Positions 35,807-44,056 of a DNA stretch of 64,000 bases are shown here, in pieces. A program made the position numbers and the translations under genes. The DNA is from Methylobacterium mesophilicum SR1.6/6 (GTDB lineage Bacteria; Pseudomonadota; Alphaproteobacteria; Rhizobiales; Beijerinckiaceae), in contig NZ_CP043538.1 of NCBI RefSeq assembly GCF_000364445.2, positions 5,289,447 to 5,353,446 of the forward strand, written 5' to 3'. A model generated the notes under the pieces. That model was given only the letters and a program-made list of their open reading frames with translations, was not told the DNA's origin and did no database searches. The stretch's first letter is position 1. Every line of letters starts with the position of its first letter.

Positions 35807-36495
35807 TCTATCTCGGGCTCGCCGTGATCGCCCTGGTGATCGCCGCCCTGGTCCTCAGCGACGGCAGCGACAGCGTCGGCGGCGTGATCGAGCCCGATCA
35901 ACTGGCCAATCTCGCCTGGACCGGCACGATCCTGCTCCTGGTTGTGGCCGGGTTCTGGCGGCAGTTCACGGCCCGGCTCGGCGCGAATTTGCGGGCGCTC
36001 CTGGCCTGGGCGCTGATCGGTCTCGCCCTGGTGATCGGCTACAGCTACCGGGACCGGATCCAGGGCGTCACGTCCCGGGTGGTCGGCGAACTCCGGCCCG
36101 GGACCGCCACGTCGAGCGGCGACGGATCCGTCACCATCACCCGGCGGGCGGACGGCGACTTCCGGGTGGACGCCGAGGTGAACGGCCGGGTCCAGCCGTT
36201 CCTGTTCGACACCGGCGCGAGCAGCGTGGTGCTGACCGCCGACAACGCCGCCGCCCTCGGCCTGACCCCCGAGCCCTCCGCCTTCACCGCCCGCGTCTCC
36301 ACCGCCAACGGCATCACCTACGCGGCGCCGATCCAGCTCGACTCGCTCAGCGTCGGCACGATCACCGAGCGACGGGTGAACGCCATGGTGGCCAAGCCCG
36401 GCGCGCTCTCGGCGAACCTGCTCGGCCAGACCTTCCTGACGCGGCTCTCGGGCTACGAGGTCCGCGGCGACCGCCTGATCCTGCGCCGGCCCTGA
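35803..36495 (+). CDS. TIGR02281-type retropepsin-like aspartic protease, membrane anchored
   Basis: 230 residues. Three N-terminal membrane helices (about 2-18, 36-52, 64-80), then a single retroviral-type aspartic protease domain with FLFDTGASSVVLT (Asp136-Thr-Gly) and the late hydrophobic NLLGQTFL strand. Such clan AA proteins work as dimers; the bacterial substrate is unknown. Translationally coupled to DUF1289 and probably in the cobS transcript. Confidence 0.88.
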   Translation: MIYLGLAVIALVIAALVLSDGSDSVGGVIEPDQLANLAWTGTILLLVVAGFWRQFTARLGANLRALLAWALIGLALVIGYSYRDRIQGVTSRVVGELRPGTATSSGDGSVTITRRADGDFRVDAEVNGRVQPFLFDTGASSVVLTADNAAALGLTPEPSAFTARVSTANGITYAAPIQLDSLSVGTITERRVNAMVAKPGALSANLLGQTFLTRLSGYEVRGDRLILRRP

Positions 36496-36510
36496 CCGGG
36501 ACGCCGCCGC

Positions 36511-37542
36511 TCAGGCTGCCCGGGCCTCCGGCGCCGCGCGGGACACCAGCGCCACGGCCGCCCGCAGGGTCGCTAGGTCGGCGTCCGGCCGCATGCCCGC
36601 GGTGGAGAGGTGGCGCCGGTAGGCCCGCGCGCCCGGCCGGCCGTTGAACAGCCCCAGCATGTGCCGGGTCACCGCGTGCAGGCGCTCGCCCCGGGCGAGA
36701 AGGGCCGCGATATAGGGCTTGAACGCCTCCACCGCCGCGAAGGGGTCGGCCGCCGGGGCGGGCACGCCGAACAGCGCCGGATCGACATTGAGGAGGAGCG
36801 CCGGCTCAGTATAGGCGGCGCGGCCGACCATGGCGCCGTCGACCTCGGCGAGTCGCGCCCGCACGGCATCGAGGTCGCGCAGGCCGCCATTGACCGAGAG
36901 CGGTAGCCCGGGGAGCCGCCGCTTCAGCCGCTCCGCCCGGCCGTAATCGAGGGGCGGCACGTCGCGGTTCTCCTTGGGCGAGAGGCCCTGGAGCCAGGCC
37001 TTGCGGGCGTGGACGATCAGTCCGTCGACGCCGGCCGCCGCCACGGCGTCGGCGAGGGTATCCAGGGCCGCTTCGGGATCCTGGTCGTCGACGCCGATCC
37101 GGCACTTGACCGTCACCGGCACGGAGACCGCCGCCTTCATGGCCGCCACGCAGTCGCCGACCAGGGCCGGCTCGCGCATCAGGCAGGCGCCGAAGCGGCC
37201 CTCCTGCACGCGGTCCGAGGGGCAGCCGACATTGAGGTTGACCTCGTCATAGCCGAACTCGGCGGCGATCCGCGCGGCCTGGGCCAGCTCCGCCGGGTTC
37301 GACCCGCCGAGCTGGACCGCCACGGGATGTTCCGTTCCGGAGAATCCCAGCAGCCGCTCCCGCGGGCCGTGCAGGACAGCGCCGGTGGTGACCATCTCGG
37401 TGTACAGCCGGGCATGCGCCGAGAGGGTCCGGTGGAACGCGCGACAGTGGCGATCCGTCCAGTCCATCATCGGCGCGACGGAGAACCGCCATCCCGCCAG
37501 TGCGCCGCGTTCGTCAGCCGCCGTCACGTGTGCCCGATCCAT
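36511..37542 (-). CDS. dusA: tRNA-dihydrouridine(20/20a) synthase
   Basis: 343 residues from ATG 37542 (MDRAHVTAADERGALAGWRF). FMN enzyme reducing U20/U20a in tRNA D-loops. Motifs APMMDWTDRHCRAFHR, NLNVGCPSDRVQEGRFGACL with catalytic Cys120, and VKCRIGVDD are intact. An upstream in-frame start at 37593 adds 17 non-conserved residues. Converges on the protease gene (15-bp gap). Confidence 0.94.
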   Translation of the reverse strand: MDRAHVTAADERGALAGWRFSVAPMMDWTDRHCRAFHRTLSAHARLYTEMVTTGAVLHGPRERLLGFSGTEHPVAVQLGGSNPAELAQAARIAAEFGYDEVNLNVGCPSDRVQEGRFGACLMREPALVGDCVAAMKAAVSVPVTVKCRIGVDDQDPEAALDTLADAVAAAGVDGLIVHARKAWLQGLSPKENRDVPPLDYGRAERLKRRLPGLPLSVNGGLRDLDAVRARLAEVDGAMVGRAAYTEPALLLNVDPALFGVPAPAADPFAAVEAFKPYIAALLARGERLHAVTRHMLGLFNGRPGARAYRRHLSTAGMRPDADLATLRAAVALVSRAAPEARAA

Positions 37543-38077
37543 TCTGTACCGGTAGGCCTCCACGCTCGACGATGCCGGGCTGCCCGAGGACACCGCGTCT
37601 CGCCTTCAGCGTTTGTGGAGGATGCCCGTTCGATACCACGGGCTGGGGTTCCACGGTAGACCCGCCGCGTCTGTGATGCCCGACATGGAGCGAGCGTCCG
37701 AAGGCATGCTGTGCACGCGGAAGGACGGGCCGCAGCGTCAGCCGGTCCGGTTTCCGCTACAGCGCTTCGCCACAGGCTGACGGCTCCATGCTCCGGCTGG
37801 CCCCTGACGCGCGCCGGACACGCACGGGGGACATCGAGGGGCGATCCATTGATCGGGCTAGATGAGGATCGCACCGAACAAATTCATTCGTGTAGAAGAA
37901 TAGTTTTGCCGTTCAGCCCATGAGATCGTCTTTTCTCGATCTTCCGTAAGACGATATCTATTCAAGATACTGGATTTTGAGAATTGTAAAGTTCACGAGT
38001 CGTCAAAAAACGGCGATCTTGTAGGAAGCTTGCAGTTAGCATAAGGACAATTCAAATCGATTGTTTGGAAGGTTGCC
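37543..38077. other. intergenic region shifting from GC-rich to AT-rich
   Basis: About 535 bases. The left part (to about 37855) resembles the chromosome average. From about 37860 to the chemoreceptor start the sequence is clearly AT-rich and continues so into the gene. No gene, tRNA or insertion-sequence end was found; it presumably holds the chemoreceptor promoter. Confidence 0.5.
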
Positions 38078-39820
38078 ATGAGCGAAATTTATTCACCGGC
38101 AGGCCGTAAGTTCCCAGATCGTTTATCCGCGCTAAGATATTCATGCCTCACTATAAGATCCAAGATATATTTTCTGATTTTCGGGATCTTGCTGGCATTC
38201 ATATCGATACTGGGAGTTGAGATATTTGCTAATACCGACTTGATGATGGAGGGCCGAAAGTCGGCGGTCCGCTTCCAGGTCGAGGTCGCGCACAGCCTCG
38301 TCACCGCCTTCGGCAAGCAGGCCGAGGCCGGGACGATCTCGCAGGACGAGGCGAAGCGGAGGGCCGGCGAGGCCCTGCGGGCGATCCGCTACAACGGCGG
38401 CAACTACGTCTTCGTCTACAGCGCGGCTCCGGGCGATATCGGGCGCAACGTCGTCCATCCGGATCCGAAGGTCCAGGGCACCAAGAGCCGCGACGACGCG
38501 GCGATGATGAAGACCTTCGTGGGCGAGATGGTCGAGCGTGGACGGAAGGGCGGCGGCTTCACCGCATATCGCTGGCCGCGCCTCGGCGAGACCGAGCCCG
38601 CGCCCAAGGTCGCGTACTCCCTGGCCTACGAACCGTGGCAGTGGATCGTCTCCTCCGCCCTCTACGTGGACGACATCGAGGCGATGGGCCGGGCGCGGAT
38701 GCTGGAATCGCTCCTCTGGCTGGTCCCGATCTGCTTGGCGATCGTCGCGGTGGGGATCGTGCTCGTCCGGAGCATCACCAAGCCCCTGGCGGCCTTCACG
38801 GCGGCCCTGCGTCGGCTGGCCGGCGGCGACCTGACCTTCACGATCCCGGGGATCGGCCGCCACGACGAGATCGGCCGGATGGCCGCGGCGGCCGGGATCT
38901 TCCGCGACAGCATGCTCAAGGAGCAGGCACTGATCGCCGATCGGCTGTCCGACCAGGCCAAGCGCGAGGAGCGCGCCCGCTGGATGGAGGATCTGACGCG
39001 CAGCTTCGACCAGAGCGCGGGCGCGCTCCTGCAGCAGGTCGACAGCGCCGCCTCCGGGATGCAGCAGGCTTGCCGCGCCATGTCGGACACGGCCGTCGAG
39101 ACCGCCAAGCAGGCCGGCTCGGCCGCCCATGCGGTCCAGCAGGCCTCCGCCAACGTGCAGACCGTGGCGGCGGCCACCGAGGAGCTGACCGCCTCGATCG
39201 CTGAGATCGGCGGACAGGCGATCAAGTCGGCGGAGATCGCGGGCCGGGCTGTGAGCGAGGCCGAGCGCACGGACCATCAGATCCGCGGACTCGCGGGCGC
39301 GGCGGAGCGGATCGGCGAGGTGGTGCGGATCATCTCCGCCATCGCCGAGCAGACGAGCCTGCTCGCCTTGAACGCGACGATCGAGGCGGCTCGCGCCGGT
39401 GAGGCCGGCCGCGGCTTCGCCGTGGTGGCCGCCGAGGTGAAGGGCTTGGCCGGCCAGACCGCCAAGGCGACCGAGGAGATCACCGCGCAGATCGGCGCCA
39501 TCCAGCACGAGACCTCCGCGGCCGTGGGCGCCGTCCAGTCGATCGGCAAGACGGTGGACACGATGAACGCGATCGCGAGCGCGATCGCGGCGGCGGTGGA
39601 GCAGCAGCGCGCCGCCACGGGCGACATCTCCCGCAATATCGAGGAGGCGTCGCGGGGGACCGACGCGGTGAGCGGGACGGTGGTCTCAGCCTCGGCGGCC
39701 GCGGACGACACGCGGCGGGTCGCCCAGGAGGTGGGGGAGGCGGCCAGCAGCGTGAGCCGCAGCGCGGAGGTGCTTCGCGCCGAGGTGGTGCGCTTCCTCG
39801 CCGACATGCGCGCCGCCTGA
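38078..39820 (+). CDS. methyl-accepting chemotaxis protein with Cache sensor
   Basis: 580 residues, ATG 38078. TM1 is about 29-50 and the periplasmic single Cache domain about 60-205 ([23 protein letters not shown]). TM2 about 215-235 is followed by HAMP ([20 protein letters not shown]). The signalling domain has its hairpin tip around 418-453 ([20 protein letters not shown]). All domains are intact, so it should couple to CheW/CheA; no C-terminal CheR pentapeptide is evident. The first ~55 codons are AT-rich while the rest is strongly GC-rich, with a sharp change near 38245, suggesting a mosaic 5' end. Ligand unknown. Confidence 0.92.
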   Translation: MSEIYSPAGRKFPDRLSALRYSCLTIRSKIYFLIFGILLAFISILGVEIFANTDLMMEGRKSAVRFQVEVAHSLVTAFGKQAEAGTISQDEAKRRAGEALRAIRYNGGNYVFVYSAAPGDIGRNVVHPDPKVQGTKSRDDAAMMKTFVGEMVERGRKGGGFTAYRWPRLGETEPAPKVAYSLAYEPWQWIVSSALYVDDIEAMGRARMLESLLWLVPICLAIVAVGIVLVRSITKPLAAFTAALRRLAGGDLTFTIPGIGRHDEIGRMAAAAGIFRDSMLKEQALIADRLSDQAKREERARWMEDLTRSFDQSAGALLQQVDSAASGMQQACRAMSDTAVETAKQAGSAAHAVQQASANVQTVAAATEELTASIAEIGGQAIKSAEIAGRAVSEAERTDHQIRGLAGAAERIGEVVRIISAIAEQTSLLALNATIEAARAGEAGRGFAVVAAEVKGLAGQTAKATEEITAQIGAIQHETSAAVGAVQSIGKTVDTMNAIASAIAAAVEQQRAATGDISRNIEEASRGTDAVSGTVVSASAAADDTRRVAQEVGEAASSVSRSAEVLRAEVVRFLADMRAA

Positions 39821-39876
39821 CGTCGCGGGTCCCGACCCCTCCGGCCGAGCGCAGCGCCCGGCCGGAGGGACGCCGC

Positions 39877-40752
39877 TCAGAAGACCGGCATCGCGCCCGC
39901 CACGGTGACGAGCGCGCCGGACGTATAGCTGCTCTCCTCGGAGGCCAGCATCACGTAGGCCGAGGCGAGTTCCGCCGGCTGGCCCGGGCGGCCGAACGGC
40001 ACTTGGCTGCCGAAGGACTTCAACGAATCCTGGCTCATCCCGGACGGGATGAACGGCGTCCAGATCGGGCCGGGCAGCACGCCGTTGACCCGCACGCCCG
40101 TCTCGGCCAGCAGCTGCGCGAGACTCAGCACCATGTTGCTCAGGGCGCCCTTGGTCGCGCTGTAGGCGAGGAGCGAGGGCATCGGATGCTTGGAGTTCAC
40201 CGAGGAGGTGAAGATCACGGAGGCGCCCGGCTTCAGATGGGCAAGCGCCGCCTTTGTCACGTAGAAGGACCCGAACACATTCGTGCGGAAATGGTCCTCA
40301 AAGATCGCGTCGTCGATCGACGCGAGATCCTGGTTCGGCTGCTGAAACGCGCCGTTGTTCACCAGCACGTCGAGCCGCCCGAAGGTCTCCACGGTGCGGG
40401 CGACGATCTGGCGCCCGTAGGCGGGGTCCTTGAGGTCCCCTGGCAGGAGCAGCGCGCGCCGGCCCGCCTTCTCGATCCAGCCGCTCACGGCCTCGGCGTC
40501 CGCCTGCTCCTCCGGCAGGTAGGCGATGGCGACGTCCGCGCCCTCCCGTGCGAAGGCGATCGCCACCGCGCGGCCGATGCCGCTGTCGCCGCCGGTGATC
40601 AGCGCGGCTTGCCCCGTGAGCTTCCCTGAGCCCGTGTAGCTCTCCTCGCCGTGATCCGGTTCGGGTTCCATCCGGCCCGTCTTGCCGGGAAAGCTCTGCG
40701 GCTGAGCCGCGAAGGGCGGTCGGGGATACTTGTGCAGCGGGTCCGTGGTCAC
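39877..40752 (-). CDS. SDR family oxidoreductase, general-stress type
   Basis: 291 residues. I chose the GTG at 40752 with GGAG 8 nt upstream (MTTDPLHKYPRPPF). An extended N-terminus (PPFAAQPQSFPGKTGRMEPEP) is typical of stress-linked SDRs. Then Rossmann TGGDSGIGRAVA, the NNGAF motif, and catalytic Ser-Tyr-x3-Lys in SSVNSKHPMPSLLAYSATKG. It uses NAD(P)H; substrate unknown. A GGAAC-N18-TT element upstream suggests control by the alphaproteobacterial general stress sigma factor EcfG. Confidence 0.88.
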   Translation of the reverse strand: MTTDPLHKYPRPPFAAQPQSFPGKTGRMEPEPDHGEESYTGSGKLTGQAALITGGDSGIGRAVAIAFAREGADVAIAYLPEEQADAEAVSGWIEKAGRRALLLPGDLKDPAYGRQIVARTVETFGRLDVLVNNGAFQQPNQDLASIDDAIFEDHFRTNVFGSFYVTKAALAHLKPGASVIFTSSVNSKHPMPSLLAYSATKGALSNMVLSLAQLLAETGVRVNGVLPGPIWTPFIPSGMSQDSLKSFGSQVPFGRPGQPAELASAYVMLASEESSYTSGALVTVAGAMPVF

Positions 40753-40779
40753 GCGTCGTCTCCGGTGAATGTCCGGTCC

Positions 40780-40804
40780 AACCGCGGGGCACCCGGGGTG
40801 TTCC
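40780..40804 (-). promoter_or_regulatory. putative EcfG (general stress) promoter of the SDR gene
   Basis: On the minus strand GGAAC (40804-40800), 18 bases, then TT (40781-40780), matching the alphaproteobacterial EcfG/RpoE2 pattern GGAAC-N18-TT. It is about 28 bp before the GTG start. Match by eye. Confidence 0.5.
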
Positions 40805-40875
40805 GGGGCAGCCTCGCCGGGTTCAGGCCGCCCGATTCGACAGTCTCGGCCGCGGCCGTGGAAGCACGGACACTG

Positions 40876-40900
40876 GGAACCTCTGCCTTGACAGTGCGTC
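40876..40900 (+). promoter_or_regulatory. possible EcfG-like promoter of the 39-aa membrane protein
   Basis: GGAAC (40876-40880), 16 bases, then CGTC. It departs from the CGTT consensus by one base. It points toward the small gene at 40955 and lies back to back with the SDR element. Confidence 0.35.
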
Positions 40901-40954
40901 GACACAGGGCAGCAACAGGCCTTGCGCAGTCTCGCGGGAAGAGGGAGCGCCGCC

Positions 40955-41074
40955 ATGATCGAATCGCATCCTGAAGACCGGGCCGCGCGCCTGATCGACC
41001 GCGCCCTCGTGGCCGCGGCCATGCTCTCGCTGACCTTCGGCCTCGCCACGGGCCTCTGGGGCCTGTTGCAGTAG
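40955..41074 (+). CDS. small single-pass membrane protein (39 aa)
   Basis: ATG 40955, stop TAG 41072-41074; begins MIESHPEDRAARLIDRALVA and ends in a hydrophobic helix closing with GLWGLLQ. A strong GAGGGAG ribosome site sits about 8 nt before the ATG. A charged N-terminus followed by one membrane helix is typical of small membrane proteins. It is divergent from the stress SDR and may share stress induction. Function unknown. Confidence 0.6.
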   Translation: MIESHPEDRAARLIDRALVAAAMLSLTFGLATGLWGLLQ

Positions 41075-41258
41075 GGCGGGCCGGAATGCCGGCCGGATCA
41101 GCCGTACGCGCCGTGGATCGATCGTCCCGGCCGCGCCGGGCCCCATGGCGTCGCCCCGGTGCCTGTCATCACCGGTCCCGGGGCCACGGCCTGCCCGTCG
41201 AGGGATCGGGCTTGCCCGGTCCGGAGACCTCGCGGCGCGAGGCCGGGGTTCGGAACGC

Positions 41259-41471
41259 ATGCTGAGCCGCGCCCTGCTCGCGGCCGTGGTGTTCGCGGTC
41301 GGCGCCTTCCTGCTCTACCTGGCCAGCCTCGCCCGCGAGGCGCTGTCGCCGAACGAGCCCTACGCGAGCAGCATCGGGCTCACCCTCGACCAGTGTGTCG
41401 CGGCGCAGGACGGCCTCGCCGCGGAGGAGGCGCGGACCTATTGCCGGCGGCCCGTGCCGAAGCGGCTCTGA
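41259..41471 (+). CDS. small hypothetical membrane-anchored protein (70 aa)
   Basis: ATG 41259, MLSRALLAAVVFAVGAFLLY: an N-terminal membrane anchor, then a short probably periplasmic tail with two cysteines (LDQCVAAQD and TYCRRP) that could form a disulfide. No recognised family. The frame is open upstream but the anchor argues for this start. Confidence 0.55.
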   Translation: MLSRALLAAVVFAVGAFLLYLASLAREALSPNEPYASSIGLTLDQCVAAQDGLAAEEARTYCRRPVPKRL

Positions 41472-41515
41472 GCGGCGTCGGGCTCCAGGGCGAACCGGGG
41501 CCGCGCCACGCAAAA

Positions 41516-41541
41516 CGCCCCAGGAGCTGGCTCCTGGGGCG
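41516..41541 (-). terminator. intrinsic terminator of the porin gene
   Basis: Perfect 12-bp stem CGCCCCAGGAGC/GCTCCTGGGGCG around a 2-nt centre; on the minus strand it is followed by TTTT. It lies 65 bp past the porin stop. Confidence 0.85.
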
Positions 41542-41606
41542 GCCTTCGACGGGGCGACCAGTCTGATCGGGCTGGGGATGCCCGCCGAAGGCCGGGGCTG
41601 GGCGGC

Positions 41607-42413
41607 TCAGTAGCTTCCGAACTTGTAGTTGACGCCGACGCGACCAAGCGCGCCCTCGTTCTGGAAGCGCGTCCCGAAGACGTTGACGTTCCGGTAGGTC
41701 GGGAGGACGGGGATCGTGCGGCTGCCGAGGTCGTAGTACAGGGCCTCGCCCTTCACCGTCACGGCGCTGGAGTGGAAGACGTTCAGGAAGGAGTCGGTGG
41801 GCAGCGCGTACTCGATGCCGCCGCCGACGGCGTAGCCTGTCTCGGTGCGCGCGCGGCTTCCGTAGAAGTTCGGCTCGATCCGGGTCTGGAAGAGGCTCGC
41901 GCGGTAGGTGTCGCCCGCATAGGCGAAGCCACCCGTGGCGTAGAACAGGGTGCGGTCAACGGCATAACCGATCCGGCCGCGCACGGTGCCGAGGTAATCG
42001 CTGGATTGGCGGAAGTTGTGGGTCCCGAGGATGCTGCTCTGGAAGCTGCTGCTGCGGCGGAGAGCCGTGTAGGCTGCATCGGCCTCGACGCCGACGACGA
42101 AGCCCGAGCCGGGCGTCAACTGATAATTGTAGCCGACCTGGCCGCCACCCGTGAACCCATCTCGCGGCAGCGGAGCCGAGGCTGAATAGTCCAGGTCGGG
42201 GCGGCCGTTGGGGGCCCGGATCGTGCCCACTGTGTCCACTATATCCTTGGTCGAGGTGATATAGCCAGCGTTGATGCCAAAGTAAGCGCCCGTCCAGGTG
42301 AAGACCGGCACAGGAAAAGCTGCTGGCGGGAGCGCCCGACGGGGCAGATCTGCGGCTGAAGCGACAGTGGTCAGGGCCGCGAGAGCGGCCACGGACGTAA
42401 CGATGTTCTTCAT
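41607..42413 (-). CDS. outer-membrane beta-barrel protein, Omp25/RopB type
   Basis: 268 residues, ATG 42413. A signal peptide (MKNIVTSVAALAALTTVASA) is followed by ADLPRRALPP and FTWTGAYFGINAGY, the standard opening of rhizobial Omp25/RopB 8-stranded barrels. Alternating strands with GGGQVGYNYQ, GRIGYA and the C-terminal GRVGVNYKF ending in aromatic residues follow. Role: outer-membrane integrity. Own transcription unit with an AT-rich upstream region and a strong terminator. Confidence 0.9.
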   Translation of the reverse strand: MKNIVTSVAALAALTTVASAADLPRRALPPAAFPVPVFTWTGAYFGINAGYITSTKDIVDTVGTIRAPNGRPDLDYSASAPLPRDGFTGGGQVGYNYQLTPGSGFVVGVEADAAYTALRRSSSFQSSILGTHNFRQSSDYLGTVRGRIGYAVDRTLFYATGGFAYAGDTYRASLFQTRIEPNFYGSRARTETGYAVGGGIEYALPTDSFLNVFHSSAVTVKGEALYYDLGSRTIPVLPTYRNVNVFGTRFQNEGALGRVGVNYKFGSY

Positions 42414-42684
42414 GTTTGTCGATTCCAGGAATAAGATACAGGAATCGATATATATGCCGCCACCAAGTCCGTCTGTTGTGCGTTTGCAACAAGCAAAATC
42501 AAGCATATTTGAAAGATACATTTCGAAAAATGAGAATTAATTTCGAATTATATCTAGATTGAAATCGATAAAGGCGCGTTTCCGAGGTTCGAATTGTGTT
42601 TCTTCGGGCTGTCGCTTGCGGGAAAAACGGCCGTTGCGTCGCGCGGTTGAGGTCGCCCGTGGGGGCGGCATCGCGACTTAAAAG
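42414..42684. other. AT-rich promoter region of the porin gene
   Basis: Bases 42414-42600 are markedly AT-rich (TCGATATATATG; GAATTAATTTCGAATTATAT), in contrast to the surrounding DNA, and probably contain the porin promoter and its 5' leader. No gene is evident. Confidence 0.5.
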
Positions 42685-42719
42685 AGCGGCGCCTGATCGG
42701 ATATCGATCAGGCGCCGCT
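42685..42719 (-). terminator. intrinsic terminator of ureE
   Basis: Perfect 15-bp stem AGCGGCGCCTGATCG/CGATCAGGCGCCGCT with a 5-nt loop; read on the minus strand it ends in CTTTTAA. Located 57 bp past the ureE stop. Confidence 0.85.
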
Positions 42720-42775
42720 TCGGAAGTTGCCGAGGTCTGCATCGCGGAACCGGGACCGCCCAGCTCCGGCCCAAG

Positions 42776-43399
42776 CTAATGGTCGTGGCTGCAGCCGGGT
42801 CCATGCACATGGCCGTGGCCGTGATCATGGCCGTGATCGTGGTGGCCGTGTTTGTGGCCATGATCGTGGCCTTGGTCGTGCCCATGGTGGTCGTGGCCGT
42901 GATGATCGTGGCCGTGGTGACCGTGGCCGTGGTGATCGTGCCCGCAGGTGCTGTGATCGTGGGCGGCGTGCTCGGGGCGGAAGGCGCGGGAGACGGGGGT
43001 CGCGAGGCAGCCCTGTCCACGGACCAGCTCGGCCGTGGCGGGTGTCGCCGGGACGTAGAGCACGTCCCCGGCGATCTCGGCGGGCACGTGGCTGCCGCCG
43101 AGCTGCCAGGCCAGCCGCAGCAGCCGGGCGGGGTTCTCGGCGCGCACCTCCAGAAGGTCCTCCGCCTGGGCCCGCACCGCAACGAGCCGCCCGTCGTCGA
43201 GGCGAAGAGCATCGCCATCCTCAAGCGTCGCGGCCTTGGTGAGGGCCACCGAGAAGGTCAATCCGCCCTCTGCGACCAGCGAGCCCGCGGCTGCGGCCCG
43301 CGCCCCGTGGCCGAGGCTCACGGTGTCGGCGACGCGGTCGGCGCGCACGGCGGGCCGGCGGACGATCGTGGTGGCGGTCGGTATGGAACCCACGGACAT
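42776..43399 (-). CDS. ureE: urease accessory protein UreE with His-rich C-terminal tail
   Basis: Nickel metallochaperone delivering Ni to urease. From the ATG at 43399 (MSVGSIPTATTIVRRPAV) it has 207 residues: a peptide-binding N-terminal domain, the metal-binding domain (WQLGGSHVPAEIAGDVLYVP), and a tail of about 60 residues dominated by His, Asp and Gly (HDHHGHDHHGHDHHGHDQGH) as in nickel-storing UreE. Starts at 43414 (ATG) and 43429 (GTG) are equally possible because a 15-bp repeat carries both start codons and GAGGG ribosome sites. No other urease gene adjoins it. Confidence 0.85.
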   Translation of the reverse strand: MSVGSIPTATTIVRRPAVRADRVADTVSLGHGARAAAAGSLVAEGGLTFSVALTKAATLEDGDALRLDDGRLVAVRAQAEDLLEVRAENPARLLRLAWQLGGSHVPAEIAGDVLYVPATPATAELVRGQGCLATPVSRAFRPEHAAHDHSTCGHDHHGHGHHGHDHHGHDHHGHDQGHDHGHKHGHHDHGHDHGHGHVHGPGCSHDH

Positions 43400-43432
43400 G
43401 GAACCCTCGGACATAAAACCCTCGGACACGGT
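43396..43432 (-). repeat. 15-bp tandem repeat at the ureE start
   Basis: Read on the minus strand, a unit close to ATGTCCGAGGGTTCC occurs three times in tandem, each with a start codon and most with a GAGGG ribosome-site core, giving peptide MSEGF-MSEGS-MSVGS. This makes the true start ambiguous and allows copy-number change without frame loss. Confidence 0.7.
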
Positions 43433-43634
43433 GCCGCGGCGGTGCCGGTCGGGGCGCCGCCTGCTGGGGTGGCATAGGGCGATCGGGGAACCCGACGCAA
43501 CCTCAGTCGCAACTCCAGGCTCGGCGGATGGAACCTTAGCCGTATGGTCGCCATTCCTTTCCTGCTAAGCTCGGCGCGATCCGCCACGATCACGGCCAAA
43601 TGCCGGACCGGATGCACAAGGGAGTTCCGAACCT

Positions 43635-43904
43635 ATGAAGAAGCTCACGGCAGCCGCCCTCGCCACCATCGCCGCTCTCTCGCTCGGCGCCTGCAACACC
43701 CCCGAGGACCGGGCGCTCGGCGGCGCGGGCCTCGGCGCGCTGACCGGCGCGGCGATCGGCGCGGCCGCCACGGGCCGCGCGGGCGGCGCCCTTGCGGGCG
43801 CGGCCATCGGCGGTGCCGGAGGCGCCATCGTGGGCGCTTCGACCGCGCCGCGCTGCCCCTACGGGACCTATCGCGACGCCTACGGCAACATCTACTGCCG
43901 CTGA
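43635..43904 (+). CDS. glycine-zipper lipoprotein
   Basis: 89 residues, ATG 43635. Signal MKKLTAAALATIAALSLGAC with the lipobox cysteine at 20, then a Gly/Ala zipper (ALGGAGLGALTGAAIGAAAT) and a short tail PRCPYGTYRDAYGNIYC. Glycine-zipper lipoproteins of this size occur in the alphaproteobacterial outer membrane. Function unknown. Divergent from ureE. Confidence 0.8.
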   Translation: MKKLTAAALATIAALSLGACNTPEDRALGGAGLGALTGAAIGAAATGRAGGALAGAAIGGAGGAIVGASTAPRCPYGTYRDAYGNIYCR

Positions 43905-44056
43905 CCTGCGGGAGGGGGCCGGGCGCGACCCGGCCCTTCCTCACGGCCTGAGGAGCGGCTATCTCGACGCCCGGCCGGGCGCGTCCCCGGTGACGGACGC
44001 TTGCCGCCTACGATGACAGCACCGAGTCCACGATATTCGCCGGCGTCGCTCGACCG

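Noticed and set aside
37860..38077. AT-rich stretch as an insertion-sequence end or genomic island border
   Set aside because: No terminal inverted repeat, target duplication, tRNA or transposase remnant was found; only the composition shift is real.
42800..42960. Low-complexity GGCCGTGATCATGG repeats read as a possible CRISPR or satellite
   Set aside because: They encode the His-Asp-Gly tail of UreE in frame; units are irregular and there are no spacers.
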